The translations under genes and the position numbers were made by a program. Positions 44,117 through 54,014 of a stretch of 64,000 bases of DNA are shown in pieces (within the stretch, counting starts at the first letter, position 1; every line of letters begins with the position of its first letter). Source of the DNA: CAZEAP01 sp964510315 (lineage in GTDB: Bacteria > Planctomycetota > Brocadiia > SM23-32); contig CAZEAP010000022.1 in the NCBI GenBank assembly GCA_964510315.1, positions 6,382-70,381 on the forward strand, in the 5' to 3' direction. The notes under the pieces were generated by a model. That model did not search any database. It worked only from the letters and a program-made list of their open reading frames with translations, and was not told the DNA's origin.

Positions 44117-46429
44117 ATGCGGCACTGGGAACTGGCATTCAACGGTGACTGGCCCGCGGGGCTCGTCTTCGTTGCCGCGCTTGCCGCCGGCGCGCTGGCC
44201 TTTCTCTTCTATCGCCGGAAGAGTTCCAAACTCTCCGGCGCCGCGTTCCGCACGTTGACGGCCCTGCGCGTGCTGGCGGTGGCTCTGCTGGCCCTTTTCT
44301 TGCTGCAGCCGGTGCTCCGGGTGACCCACGCCGAGGCGACGCGGGGGACGGTGGCGGTGCTGCTGGACGTATCGGAGAGCATGAGCCTTCGGGACGCCGC
44401 CCGGGAGCAGTCCCGGCTGGAGTCCGGCGTGCGGCTGCTGTCCGGGCCGACCGGCGGCCTGTTGAGCAAGCTGCGCCGCAGGCAGGACGTCCGGCTTTTT
44501 CTCGTCGATTCTCTGGCCCGAGAGCAACCTGCTGCGGAATCCCTCCGTGATCTTCAGCCCGAGGGCAAGGCCACGGCATTGGGGGCTTCCCTGGAAGGTG
44601 CGGTGCGGACCGTCGGGGCCGGGCGTGTCTCGGGCGTGGTTCTTTTGACCGACGGCATCTCCAACCACGGACCCGAGCCCGAGGCCGTGGCGGCCAACCT
44701 GGGAATGCCAATCTTCCCGGTTGCCCTCGGTGGCAGGCCCACGGAGCGAGGCCGCTTCTACGACGCCGGCATCGTTGGTGTGCCGGACAATCCGGAGCTG
44801 ATCGTCAACAACCGGGCCCGGCTGCGGTTCGAGATATCCCACGTGGGCCTGGAGAACGTGCCCGAGGAGGAGCGCACCGTTTCGTTGCGGCTCAGCGCAA
44901 CGGACGGGGGCCAACTGGCCGAGCGGACGGTTACGCTGCCGGCGGGGCGCGGAACCATACGTGCCGAACTGCAGTTCACCCCCGACGCCACCGGAGTGCG
45001 TCGCCTGGCGGTCGTCCTGTCCGGGCTGCCGGAGGAGAGCGTGCCCCAGAACAACAGCCGCCGTTTCACCGTCCGGGTGACCGACCCCCGCCTTCGGGTG
45101 CTCATTGTCGAAGGCGTCGTGCGGAACGAGTATCGCTTCCTGCGGCGGACGCTGGAGAGCGATCCGAACCTGGAGGTGACCTCCGTGGTGAAGCTCGGCG
45201 GCGAACGCTTCCTGGTCCAGGGCGAGGAGAGGAGCATCGACCTGGGTCGCGGCCTGCCCGCCAGGGCGCAGGACTTCAAGGAGTTCGACGTCATCGTGCT
45301 CGGGGACATCGCTCGGGGAGAATTCGCCGGCCTGCAACTGGAGATGCTCCGTGATTTCGTGGACGAAGGGGGCGGATTCATCGACATCGGCGGCGACCAT
45401 GCCTTCGGCTCCGGCGGCTGGGGGGCCAGCGTCCTCGCCGACGTGCTGCCGGTCGTGATCGGGGGGGTTGCCGACGGGCACGTCCAGGAGCCGTTCGCGC
45501 CGGGGCTTGCGCCGGAGGGCCGCCGCCATCCCGCCCTGGAAGGCTGCGTGGAGTTCTTCAGCAACGGAGGCAAGCCGGCCCGCGTGGATTCGGCCAACCG
45601 GGTGGAGGGACTCAAGCCGGGGGCGATGGCCCTGCTGGTGCATCCCCGGGAACGGGCTCGGGGCCGGCCGATGCCGGTTGCCGCCGCCCAGAAATACGGC
45701 GACGGCCGGGTGATGGCCGTCACCGCGGACACAACGTGGCAGTGGCGCTTCCGGGTCGAAGGCCGACCGATGCGTTCCCCCTACTACCGATTTTGGCGGC
45801 AGGCGGTACGCTGGCTGGCCGGACGCAGAAGACGGCGCGCAGTTCCCGACCGCCTGGTCAACGCCTGGTCTGCCCGCACGGAGTACGCGCCCGGCGAGAG
45901 CGTCACGGTAGAGGCGGAAGTGTGCGATCCCGACGGTGAGCCGACCGAAGATGCGCACGTCGAAGCCGTCTTCGCCCTTCCGGTGCCGCTCGGGGGCGAA
46001 GGCAAGGCGGAAGAGGGCCGGGACCGGAGCGATGCGGTCTCACTCGCCCCCGTTCCGCTCAGCCCGGGTAGTTACCAGGCCCGGTGGCAGCCACCGGTCA
46101 CCGGCCTGTACCGGGGCACCGTTGCCGCCCGGCTGGACGGGGAAAGGCTGGGTGAGGCCGAGGTCGAATTCGTGGTCGGACAGGCGAACTCCGAGTTCGA
46201 CCGCGTTGACGTGGACGAGACCATTCTGCGGAACATCGCCGCGCGGACCGGCGGGGTCTTCCACACCCTTCCCACGTCGGGGAAGATCCCCGATCAGATA
46301 CAGCAGCGCCGCCGCGTGGTGCTGCGCAGTGAGGAACTCACTCTGTGGAACGCCCCGTGGTTCTTCGCCGCCTTCCTCGCGGTTGTGACGGCCGAGTGGG
46401 TTCTCCGCAAGAGGAACTCCCTCAACTGA
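44117..46429 (+). CDS. Membrane VWA/gatase-like protein
   Basis: A 770-residue protein with two N-terminal helices (GLVFVAALAAGALAFLFYRR, LTALRVLAVALLALFLLQPV), a VWA fold (VAVLLDVSESMSLRDAA with DxSxS MIDAS, VVLLTDGISNHGPEP) and Ig-like beta domains. A glutamine-amidotransferase-like domain follows (FDVIVLGDI, MLRDFVDEGGGFIDIGGDHA), then a C-terminal beta domain and helix (WFFAAFLAVVTAEWVL). This is the layout of the large VWA protein found next to BatA-type genes in planctomycetes and Verrucomicrobia. It lies 11 bases behind the previous gene with GAGGAGGG before the ATG. Role in the cell envelope inferred. Confidence 0.87.
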   Translation: MRHWELAFNGDWPAGLVFVAALAAGALAFLFYRRKSSKLSGAAFRTLTALRVLAVALLALFLLQPVLRVTHAEATRGTVAVLLDVSESMSLRDAAREQSRLESGVRLLSGPTGGLLSKLRRRQDVRLFLVDSLAREQPAAESLRDLQPEGKATALGASLEGAVRTVGAGRVSGVVLLTDGISNHGPEPEAVAANLGMPIFPVALGGRPTERGRFYDAGIVGVPDNPELIVNNRARLRFEISHVGLENVPEEERTVSLRLSATDGGQLAERTVTLPAGRGTIRAELQFTPDATGVRRLAVVLSGLPEESVPQNNSRRFTVRVTDPRLRVLIVEGVVRNEYRFLRRTLESDPNLEVTSVVKLGGERFLVQGEERSIDLGRGLPARAQDFKEFDVIVLGDIARGEFAGLQLEMLRDFVDEGGGFIDIGGDHAFGSGGWGASVLADVLPVVIGGVADGHVQEPFAPGLAPEGRRHPALEGCVEFFSNGGKPARVDSANRVEGLKPGAMALLVHPRERARGRPMPVAAAQKYGDGRVMAVTADTTWQWRFRVEGRPMRSPYYRFWRQAVRWLAGRRRRRAVPDRLVNAWSARTEYAPGESVTVEAEVCDPDGEPTEDAHVEAVFALPVPLGGEGKAEEGRDRSDAVSLAPVPLSPGSYQARWQPPVTGLYRGTVAARLDGERLGEAEVEFVVGQANSEFDRVDVDETILRNIAARTGGVFHTLPTSGKIPDQIQQRRRVVLRSEELTLWNAPWFFAAFLAVVTAEWVLRKRNSLN

Positions 46430-46458
46430 GACTTTCGGAGCTGATACAATAGGAGAGT

Positions 46459-47598
46459 ATGAGGCACGCCATCGCGACATTGGCGCTGTTGACGGCTCTG
46501 CTCGCCGCTGAGGCGGCGGCCGTCCAGTGGCTGCCCGCCACGGTTCGTCTCAGCGACGGGAGGAGCCTGACCGGGGAGGTCTACGTTCCCGGTGGGCGCC
46601 TACGCATCTATGACGAAGGCAAGAAGCGCCGCTACAGCGTCCGCCTCGGCGAGATGACCCGGCTGGAAAACCGAATCGAGCGCGAGGGAACGGCGGAGAA
46701 GTGGCTCTTTCGCGAAACCGGACTCGACGACAAGATACGGACCGGCCGCCACTACCCGGTGAGGGAATACCGGACCCGCGTGGGCTTCGCCGACGGTCGT
46801 TCGGTCGAAGGCCACCTTGTCGCCAAGACGCTCTACGTCCGCACGAACGGCGGGAGGCAGCGCTTCATCCTTTGTCGCAAGCAGGAGGGCGATGTCGGGC
46901 AGGACCTCTCCGAGCTGACCTACGTCCGCTCCATCCAGTTGCACGGCGGCGGCACGGGCGTGCGGGGCACGATCGAGGGAGCCATCCGGGCCCCCGAAGG
47001 CGAGACCGTTCGCCGGGTGCTGGCTCTCAACACGGACGCCTCTTACGCGGTGGACGCCACCTGGGACCCCGCGACGCGGACGTTCCGGGCCGAGGGCTGC
47101 ACCGCGGGTTCCTGGGACCTGGTGGTTGTGACCAACCGCGCGGTTTACGCGCGCTTCGGCCTGGAGGAAGAAGAGGGAGCCGGCCGGCTGCACGGCGAGC
47201 AGGTCGGCCGGGTCCAGCGATGGGTCGACAGGCTGCGCGACTTCTTCCACGACCAGCGCATCCTCTACGCCGCCGGAGACGAGAGCAGGCTGCTCGCCCT
47301 GATCTGGAAGGACCGCCGGGGCGGCACGACGCTCCGCGGCATGGGGCGTCTTCACCGCTACGAGGTCTGGGCGATGCATCGGCCGGCGAACCAATGGCAG
47401 ATCGGGAAGCGGATGTTCCTCTGGAGGACGGCCGCGGCGGACGGCGACCTCCAGCGCCTTCCGGTGGTGATCTGCCCGGCTCTCTCCGGACACGAGTTGA
47501 GCAGGGAGGACCCGAAAGTGAAAGTCACGGTCGAACTGCAACGGTCCCAAGCCGAGCCGATTCCCGAACCGCCTCGCCCGGAAAGGGGGAAGGACTGA
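46459..47598 (+). CDS. Secreted protein of unknown function
   Basis: A 379-residue protein with a signal peptide (RHAIATLALLTALLAAEAAA) and a region of SH3/Sm-like beta strands: VRLSDGRSLTGEVYVPGGRL, then VGFADGRSVEGHLVAKTLYV. These two similar strand pairs look like a small internal duplication. A carboxypeptidase-regulatory-like stretch (VRGTIEGAIRAPEGETVRRV) follows. I do not recognise a named family. It starts 29 bases behind the VWA gene and ends three bases before the DUF4175 gene, so it belongs to the operon. It is probably periplasmic. Confidence 0.65.
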   Translation: MRHAIATLALLTALLAAEAAAVQWLPATVRLSDGRSLTGEVYVPGGRLRIYDEGKKRRYSVRLGEMTRLENRIEREGTAEKWLFRETGLDDKIRTGRHYPVREYRTRVGFADGRSVEGHLVAKTLYVRTNGGRQRFILCRKQEGDVGQDLSELTYVRSIQLHGGGTGVRGTIEGAIRAPEGETVRRVLALNTDASYAVDATWDPATRTFRAEGCTAGSWDLVVVTNRAVYARFGLEEEEGAGRLHGEQVGRVQRWVDRLRDFFHDQRILYAAGDESRLLALIWKDRRGGTTLRGMGRLHRYEVWAMHRPANQWQIGKRMFLWRTAAADGDLQRLPVVICPALSGHELSREDPKVKVTVELQRSQAEPIPEPPRPERGKD

Positions 47599-47601
47599 GC
47601 G

Positions 47602-50600
47602 ATGTCCGGCGGACTCCGCCAGAAGGATGAAGCGTTCCTGCGGGTGCGTGACGCCGTCGACGCCGCCCGGCGGGGGTGGCGCGTGACGGCGTGCGCCCGC
47701 GGCCTGCTGAGGACCCTCGCCTTGCTGGCCGGCGGGCTGCTGACGGCGGTCCTGCTGGATAACCTCTTCCACCTGCCGGCCGGAGTGCGGCTCGTGCTCG
47801 TGCTGTCGTTCGGGGCCGGCCTCGTGGCGCTTGTCGCTCGCCTGGTGGCCTACCCCCTGTTGCGCCCGCTGACCGACGAGATGGTGGCGGCCCACGTGGA
47901 ACGTGCGGGGCCGGAGCTGGAGAACCGCCTGATCAACGCCGTGCTGCTGCGGCGCCGGAACTTCCGCGATTCGCTGGTCCGCGACATGGCCGACGCCCAG
48001 GTCTCCGAAACGGCCGAATGGATGTCCGGACGCAAGCTGCCCGGTGAACGCGAAATCCGGGAGCTGTGGCGGCCCCTGCGCTGGGTGCTCGCGGTGGGTG
48101 CCGTTCTGGCCCTCTACGGCCTGCTGTTCACCGCCCATTTCGGCAACGCGCTCCATCGGTTCATCCGGCCGACGGCCGGCGTCCCGCCCATCACCGATAC
48201 CCGGCTGCAGGTGGTCCCCGGCGACGTGCAGGTGCTGCAGGGGGAGCCGTTGCGGGTGGAGGCGCGCGTCCGCGGGGTGCTCCCAGAAAGCGCCCTGATC
48301 GAGACCGAGACCGCCGAGGGCCCCCCCGCGCGCCATCCCATGGACTTCGAGGGCGACGCATTCATCCACCGCTTCAGCAACGTGCAGGCGGACTTCGACT
48401 ACCGCATACGTGCCGGGGATGCACGGACGAAGTGGTATAGCGTCACCGCGCGCCGCCGCCCCGCCGTGGCGTCGGTGCGGGTCACCTGCCTCTACCCGGA
48501 GTACACGGGCCTGCCCGACGAGGTACTCGCGGGGACCTCCGGTGACATCCGGGTGCCCGCGGGGAGCCGCGTCCGCCTGGAGGTGGAGACCGAGGGCGGA
48601 GCGCGGAGTGCGCACGTCGAACTGCAAGTCGGCGGCGAAATGGAAGAAGTGAAGCGAACGGTCGAGATGGCCCGGACCGGGGAGGGCGAGTTCCGCTGCG
48701 AGTGGAAGCTGGAGCGCTCGGGGAACTACGCCGTACACCTGGTGGACGACTCCGGCGTGACCAACATGCCCGGACTGCGGCGTATGGAGGCGGTCCCCGA
48801 CTCGGCGCCCAGGGTGACTTTCCTCAAACCGGGCCGGGACGTCTCCGTCAAGCCCGACGCTCGGGTCGTTTTGCTGGCGGCCGTCGAGGACGATTTCTCC
48901 CTGCGGGAGGTGCACCTGTTCATCCAGCCGCAGGCCGGCCGGGATTGGGTGAAGGAACGCTCACGGAGCTGCGAGCCCGGCACGAGGGAGGCGCGGGAGG
49001 GGGCGGTGATCGACCTGCGCGAGATAGGGGCCGAGGTCGGGGACTCCATCTCCTACTACATGCGGGCCAACGACGGACTTCCCCGGCCGGGGGAGGGCCC
49101 CGGACGGAGCCGGACCTACCACATCCGCGTGGGTGCCCCCGAGACTGCTGAGGCGGGCTCCGGCGATGGGGCCGCGGCCCTCCGGGACGTCGTCAGGGAG
49201 CTGCTGGAGCTGCAGCGCCGAAATGTAGGCGCCACGCGACCAATGGCACGTGACGGTCTCGACGCGGACGACATGGAAGCGTTCCGGGCGGAGGCGGCGG
49301 GCGTGCTGGCCGCAGAGGAGGCGATATATGAGAGAGCCCGGGAAGCCGTCCTTCGCCACGCCGGTGAAGGAACTATGTCGGAGGCCCTCGGGCGCATCGC
49401 GTCAGGGCCGCTCAGCGACGCCGTATCCCGACTGAAGGACCTGCGGGCGGCCTCTGAGCCCGAGGCCGTTCCGGGCCTGGTCGATGGGGCGGTGCGGGCG
49501 CAGGAGAAGGTCGTGCGGCTTTTGCGCAAGCTGCTGGCCCAGCCGGAGGCCGCTCTGGCGGAGCTGGAGGCCGGCGCGAAGCCAAAAGAGGAGCCGCTCC
49601 GCGAAGAGGTCCAGCAGCTCGCCCGGGGTAAGGAGCTTGCCGAGCGGCTGTTGCGGGCGCTGGAGGAGTTCGCCGAAGACCAGCGACGGGTGGTCGAGCT
49701 TTCCAACCGCCTCGGCGCAATCCCGGTGGACGACTTCACCGAGGAGGACGAGAAGAAGCTGGACGAAATCATATACACCGAGAAGGAGTGGACGGAGTTC
49801 TTCCAGGAGGCCGCCACGGACCTGAGCAAACTGCAGCCGCAGGATTTCTCCCTGCCCACCCAGGCCGAGGAGTTCCTGGAAGTCTACAGCGAGATACAGC
49901 AGGCCGTCGAGGCCGCCGAGCGCCGCGCCATCGAGATGGCCGTGCCCCACGAGCAGGCCGGACTGGAACTCGCCGAGGAGATCGAGACCAACATAGAGAA
50001 GTGGCTGATGGAGACAAAGGACGACCAGCGGTGGTCCATGGAGGAACCGCTGGAGGACTACGAGACGCCCATGACCGAACTGCCCGACGAACTACAGGAC
50101 CTCATCGGCGACCTCATCGAGAGCGAAGAGGACATGGAGGAGCAGTTCGAGGACATCACCAGCGGCTGGCTGGACAGCCTCGACAGGGGAGCCGGGTGGG
50201 GCACCATGGACGGCCCCATCAGCAACATGTCCGCAAAAGGCGTCACCGGCAACCGGCTCCCCAACGAGCAGGAGGTCGGGGGACGGAGCGGGGAGGGCAG
50301 GACAGGCAAGTCCACCGGCCAGTTCGTGGAGAAGAAGGCCACCGGCAAGGGAGGGCGGCAGACGCCCAGCCGGCTCACCCCCGATCCCTTCGAGGCCGGT
50401 CGGGTCGAAGACACCAGCGGGGAGGCGCCCACCGGCGCCAGCGGGGGCGGCAAGGTGAGCGGCGCCGGCGCCGAAGGCTTCCGTGGCCCCGTGCCGCCGC
50501 CCCTCCAGGAAAAGCTCCAGCGCCTGGCCTCCCGCCAGAGACAACTGATCGACAGGGCCCGACGGATCGACTACGGCCTGAAGAAATACCGGGCTCCGAG

Positions 50601-50892
50601 GGGGCGTCTTCCGGAGACCATCGAACTGATGGAATCCCAGGCCGACGCCCTGGCCGAGGGGGAGGTCAGCACGTTCGCCGGTTACCAGCGCGTTGTGCTC
50701 TCGAACTTCCGCGAGGTGAAGGAGCTGACCGACAAGCAGAAGCAACTCCAGAGGGACAGAAGCGCCCTGCTGCCGAAACGCCTGCGGGACGAGATATCTT
50801 CCGCCCGGACCGAAGATGTGCCCGAACGCTACCGCCGGATGGTCCGCAATTACTTCCGCGCGCTCTCGGAGGCCGCCACAAAGCGCCGCTGA
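47602..50892 (+). CDS. DUF4175-type large membrane/coiled-coil protein
   Basis: A 1096-residue protein with N-terminal membrane helices (LLAGGLLTAVLLDNLFHLPA, RLVLVLSFGAGLVALVARLV, WVLAVGAVLALYGLLF). Several Ig-like beta repeats follow (LYPEYTGLPDEVLAGTSGDI, DDFSLREVHLFIQP). Long Glu/Arg/Leu-rich coiled coils cover about residues 520-850, then a Gly/Ser/Thr-rich low-complexity linker, and a final helical domain (PPPLQEKLQRLASRQRQLID). This is the DUF4175 layout found downstream of MoxR/BatA genes. It is likely the large periplasmic scaffold of the operon. Spacing is three bases before and four after. Function unproven. Confidence 0.82.
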   Translation: MSGGLRQKDEAFLRVRDAVDAARRGWRVTACARGLLRTLALLAGGLLTAVLLDNLFHLPAGVRLVLVLSFGAGLVALVARLVAYPLLRPLTDEMVAAHVERAGPELENRLINAVLLRRRNFRDSLVRDMADAQVSETAEWMSGRKLPGEREIRELWRPLRWVLAVGAVLALYGLLFTAHFGNALHRFIRPTAGVPPITDTRLQVVPGDVQVLQGEPLRVEARVRGVLPESALIETETAEGPPARHPMDFEGDAFIHRFSNVQADFDYRIRAGDARTKWYSVTARRRPAVASVRVTCLYPEYTGLPDEVLAGTSGDIRVPAGSRVRLEVETEGGARSAHVELQVGGEMEEVKRTVEMARTGEGEFRCEWKLERSGNYAVHLVDDSGVTNMPGLRRMEAVPDSAPRVTFLKPGRDVSVKPDARVVLLAAVEDDFSLREVHLFIQPQAGRDWVKERSRSCEPGTREAREGAVIDLREIGAEVGDSISYYMRANDGLPRPGEGPGRSRTYHIRVGAPETAEAGSGDGAAALRDVVRELLELQRRNVGATRPMARDGLDADDMEAFRAEAAGVLAAEEAIYERAREAVLRHAGEGTMSEALGRIASGPLSDAVSRLKDLRAASEPEAVPGLVDGAVRAQEKVVRLLRKLLAQPEAALAELEAGAKPKEEPLREEVQQLARGKELAERLLRALEEFAEDQRRVVELSNRLGAIPVDDFTEEDEKKLDEIIYTEKEWTEFFQEAATDLSKLQPQDFSLPTQAEEFLEVYSEIQQAVEAAERRAIEMAVPHEQAGLELAEEIETNIEKWLMETKDDQRWSMEEPLEDYETPMTELPDELQDLIGDLIESEEDMEEQFEDITSGWLDSLDRGAGWGTMDGPISNMSAKGVTGNRLPNEQEVGGRSGEGRTGKSTGQFVEKKATGKGGRQTPSRLTPDPFEAGRVEDTSGEAPTGASGGGKVSGAGAEGFRGPVPPPLQEKLQRLASRQRQLIDRARRIDYGLKKYRAPRGRLPETIELMESQADALAEGEVSTFAGYQRVVLSNFREVKELTDKQKQLQRDRSALLPKRLRDEISSARTEDVPERYRRMVRNYFRALSEAATKRR

Positions 50893-50896
50893 AAGA

Positions 50897-51847
50897 ATGG
50901 CGAAATACCTCACCCCGATCTTGCTTGTCCTGCTGACTCTGGCGTCGATGGCGCACGCCGGCGGGGCGACCTCCGAGAAACCGGAGAAGCCGCCGCCGCG
51001 GGCCGAGGACGGCGTCCGCTACGCCACGCGGGAGGCCGCCCGGATCATGGAGAGGGAAGCGCTGTCGGACAACCTCCTCCGCAACGGTAGCTTCGAGGCC
51101 GGCCGCTGGTGGCCCTACGGCTGGCAGGCCACCGACGGCCTGACGACTTTCTGGGCCCAGGGCGGCACCCGGGGGAAGCGCTGCCTCCGCATCGTCACCA
51201 ACGTGCTGGACGCACAGTGGAAGCAGCGACAGCGGGAGGTGCGAGCCGCCGTGGCGGAGGCCCAGAAGGGCGTCCGGGGCGACGTGCAGAGCATCGAGGA
51301 GGACCCCCGCCCCGAACCGCCGGAGCGGCTGCCCACCAAACCCCCTTACTACGATACGGTGGCCGGCCTGCACGGCGTCCATTACCGCAGCGCCCACCTC
51401 ACCGTCCGCCCCGGCGCCGTCTACCGTTTCAGCATCGACGCCCGGAGCGAAGCGATCGAGGGATCGGGCGAGCCGAAAGTCTTCATCAAGGGGTTTTTCG
51501 ACCGGAAAGTCCGCACGGCGGACGGCGTGCGCACGGTGCGGCGCAACGCCTACCGGGCGCCCATGACGCTCGACCCGTGCGACGGGACGTGGCGGCGCTA
51601 CGCCCGCCTCTTCCGGCCCTGGGAGTCCAAAAGCACGATGGACGAGAAGCCCCTGAAGCCGGAATACCTCCAGGTGCAGATCTACGCCTACTGGCGGCCG
51701 GGCGACTACTTCTTCGACAACGCGCGGCTGGAGATCGTGGAACTGCGAGAACCCGATCGCCCGCAGGAGACTTCCGAGGAGCGGCGGGAGGCCGAGCCCC
51801 AAGAGCCGGTCCCCACCGATGACGGTTATCCTGTCTTCCAGCGCTGA
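50897..51847 (+). CDS. Secreted carbohydrate-binding-like protein
   Basis: A 316-residue protein with a signal peptide (YLTPILLVLLTLASMAHAGG), a charged linker, and a jelly-roll-type domain. NLLRNGSFEAGRWWPYGWQA is the typical N-terminal strand of CBM4/9-like carbohydrate-binding modules, and later YAYWRPGDYFFDNARLEIVE is the typical closing strand. No enzyme domain is seen. It starts four bases after the DUF4175 gene. It probably binds a glycan or another partner of the complex. The match is by pattern only. Confidence 0.65.
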   Translation: MAKYLTPILLVLLTLASMAHAGGATSEKPEKPPPRAEDGVRYATREAARIMEREALSDNLLRNGSFEAGRWWPYGWQATDGLTTFWAQGGTRGKRCLRIVTNVLDAQWKQRQREVRAAVAEAQKGVRGDVQSIEEDPRPEPPERLPTKPPYYDTVAGLHGVHYRSAHLTVRPGAVYRFSIDARSEAIEGSGEPKVFIKGFFDRKVRTADGVRTVRRNAYRAPMTLDPCDGTWRRYARLFRPWESKSTMDEKPLKPEYLQVQIYAYWRPGDYFFDNARLEIVELREPDRPQETSEERREAEPQEPVPTDDGYPVFQR

Positions 51848-51858
51848 GGGGGACCGAC

Positions 51859-53952
51859 ATGGCGCAAAGCCCGGCGCGAAAGGGCAGGCGGCTCCGGACG
51901 GCTCCGGTCCTGCTCATCCTGATGCTCCTGCTGACACCCGTGAGCGCGGCGGTGGAGCGCCCCCCGTGGAGCGACCCCCGGTGGCCGCGGCGGAAGCTCC
52001 TGCGCGTGCCCTCCAGCGCCCGGAAAGCGGCCAGTGCGCGGATCCACCTCCGCCCGGACGCCGACGGGGGAGGGCGGGACCTCCGAATGACGGGACCCGA
52101 TGGCCGGGACGTGCCCTTCGGCATCGTCCATCGCACCGGGGAGGGGCGCTACCTGCTGGGCTTCAATCTGCGGAAGGGGGGCGGGCTCTATGCCGTCTAC
52201 TACGGTAATAAAGGGTCGAAGGCGGCTCCCCGCGAATTGCCGCCGGTGGGCCTGGTCTATCGGACCCGGCCCCTTCCCGATGACCCGAAGGCCGGCGGCT
52301 GGCCCGAGGCGCAGGAGACGCTCAAGAGGGCCGGCCCGGCCTTCGGAGCCGACTACTGGCGGCGCGTCTTCGACGCCTACAACCCCTTTGGCCCCCAGTC
52401 CGGCTATATCGCCGATTACTCCGGCTACCTCCACTGCCCGAAGAGCGGGACATATCGCTTCGCCACCGCCAGCGACTACTCCTCCTTCCTGCTGGTGGAC
52501 GACCGCCTGGTGGTTCAGTGGCCCGGGCGTCACAACGCCCGTCGAGGGCGCCGGGGCGAGCATAGCGGGTCGGTCGAACTCGACAAAGGCACCCACAGGT
52601 TCCGCTACGTCCACTTCGCCGAGGGCCGTCGCGCCCGCGCGGCGGCGGCGTGGATCCCGCCGGGCGAGCGGTGGTGGCGCATCATACCGGCCGAGGCGTT
52701 TGGGGAGCCCGTCGCCGCCGAAGTCTATGAGTCTGAAAGGAGGGACCGTGCCCTCTGCGCCGACTTCACCGCCCGACCAGAGGACTACTGCGAGGCGGGG
52801 GATGCCAAAATGGCCGAGTTCCGGTTCCGCTCGGTCAGCACTGCCCCGGACGGCCTGATCCGGGCTTACCGGTGGAGCTTCGGAGACGGCCAGGTCTCCA
52901 CGGAGCCCCACCCGCGCCACGTCTTTCTGGCCACGGGATTGTGCGAGGTGCGCCTGACGGTGACCGACACGCGGGGGGCGACCGCCGTCTGCCGCAAGCG
53001 CCTCCGGGTGGAGCCCGACAGGGGGGACCAGGAATTCAGCCGTGAGAAGATGGCCCGGTTTTTCGAGCGGGCCCGCCGCTACCGCCTGGATTCGCTCCCC
53101 GCACCGTCCCTGCTGGGGATGTGGCGGCTGTGCCGGCGGCTCGGCAAGAGCGAACCGGCGGCCGAAGCCGCCCGTGCCCTCTACCGGCGGAGTGAGGAGG
53201 TCGATCCACTGGAGCGGCACGAGGTCGCCCGGTGGCTGGGGGGCTACGTCCGCCGGCGCGGCCTCGAACCGGCGCGGGCCGAAGCGTACCTCAGGGAAGC
53301 CCTGGCCTCTCTGCCGAAGGTCCGGCGGAAGCGCCGGATGCAGACCCGCCTGGAGCTTGCCGACCTCTACCTCCGGGAGATGGACGATCCGGAGCGGGCG
53401 AGAAAGGAGTGCATCGGGCTGCGCGCCGACTTCCCGCGGGGAGATGCCGAGCTGCGGCGCCGCGCGCTGCTGTGCATCGGGGACGCCTGGCGGCAGGAGG
53501 GCAAAGCCGAAGAGGCCCGCGGAGCCTACGCGGAGGCGGAGGGGACGCCGGGCTTCGCGCCGGACGCCGCCCCGGCGCTCTACAAAGCCGCGGCCCTTCA
53601 GCAGGCCGAGTTGCTTCTGCGCCGCGGGGAGGCGGAGCAGGCGCTGGAGAAGCTGGAGGACCTGCTGTGGAAGCTGCCGACGCTCCGCCTGGAGGGGCGC
53701 CCCAACGTGTTGCGCGTGCGGGCGGAGATGCAGCGGGCGCGGTTCGACCGAGCGGCACGGCTCGCCGAGACCTGCCTCCGCTTCATTGAGGATCCGAACA
53801 CCGCTCCCGCCCTGCGCCTTCTGGCGGGCGAGGCCCGCGCCGAGGTGGGCCGCACCGAGGAGGCGGAGGAGCACTACAGGACGCTCCTGGAGCGCTACCC
53901 CGAGGCGCCCGAAACCGCCGAGGCCCGCGACGCACTCCGCCGCCTGCGGTAG
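51859..53952 (+). CDS. Secreted protein with PA14-like, PKD-like and TPR-like domains
   Basis: A 697-residue protein: signal peptide (RTAPVLLILMLLLTPVSAAV), a beta domain, and a PA14-like segment (GYIADYSGYLHCPKSGTYRF, ATASDYSSFLLVDDRLVVQW). A PKD domain follows (YRWSFGDGQVSTEPHPRHVF), then about 300 residues of helical repeats of TPR type (AEEHYRTLLERYPEAPETAE at the end). The TPR part suggests protein-protein contact and the beta domains suggest glycan binding. It is the last gene of the envelope operon, 11 bases after the previous gene. A weak hairpin follows at 53968-53983. Confidence 0.75.
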   Translation: MAQSPARKGRRLRTAPVLLILMLLLTPVSAAVERPPWSDPRWPRRKLLRVPSSARKAASARIHLRPDADGGGRDLRMTGPDGRDVPFGIVHRTGEGRYLLGFNLRKGGGLYAVYYGNKGSKAAPRELPPVGLVYRTRPLPDDPKAGGWPEAQETLKRAGPAFGADYWRRVFDAYNPFGPQSGYIADYSGYLHCPKSGTYRFATASDYSSFLLVDDRLVVQWPGRHNARRGRRGEHSGSVELDKGTHRFRYVHFAEGRRARAAAAWIPPGERWWRIIPAEAFGEPVAAEVYESERRDRALCADFTARPEDYCEAGDAKMAEFRFRSVSTAPDGLIRAYRWSFGDGQVSTEPHPRHVFLATGLCEVRLTVTDTRGATAVCRKRLRVEPDRGDQEFSREKMARFFERARRYRLDSLPAPSLLGMWRLCRRLGKSEPAAEAARALYRRSEEVDPLERHEVARWLGGYVRRRGLEPARAEAYLREALASLPKVRRKRRMQTRLELADLYLREMDDPERARKECIGLRADFPRGDAELRRRALLCIGDAWRQEGKAEEARGAYAEAEGTPGFAPDAAPALYKAAALQQAELLLRRGEAEQALEKLEDLLWKLPTLRLEGRPNVLRVRAEMQRARFDRAARLAETCLRFIEDPNTAPALRLLAGEARAEVGRTEEAEEHYRTLLERYPEAPETAEARDALRRLR

Positions 53953-53967
53953 GCAGCGAGGGGACGG

Positions 53968-53983
53968 CGCCGGGGTTCCGGCG
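53968..53983 (+). terminator. Weak hairpin after the envelope operon
   Basis: CGCCGG, GGTT loop, CCGGCG form a 6-bp stem 16 bases after the last stop codon. There is no U-run behind it, so confidence is low. Confidence 0.3.
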
Positions 53984-54014
53984 GGGGTGACGAGGGGGGC
54001 ACGTCGAACAAGAA

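Noticed and set aside
44033..45958. 641-codon minus-strand frame opposite the second VWA gene
   Set aside because: Antisense shadow with no recognisable domain; the plus-strand gene fits the operon.
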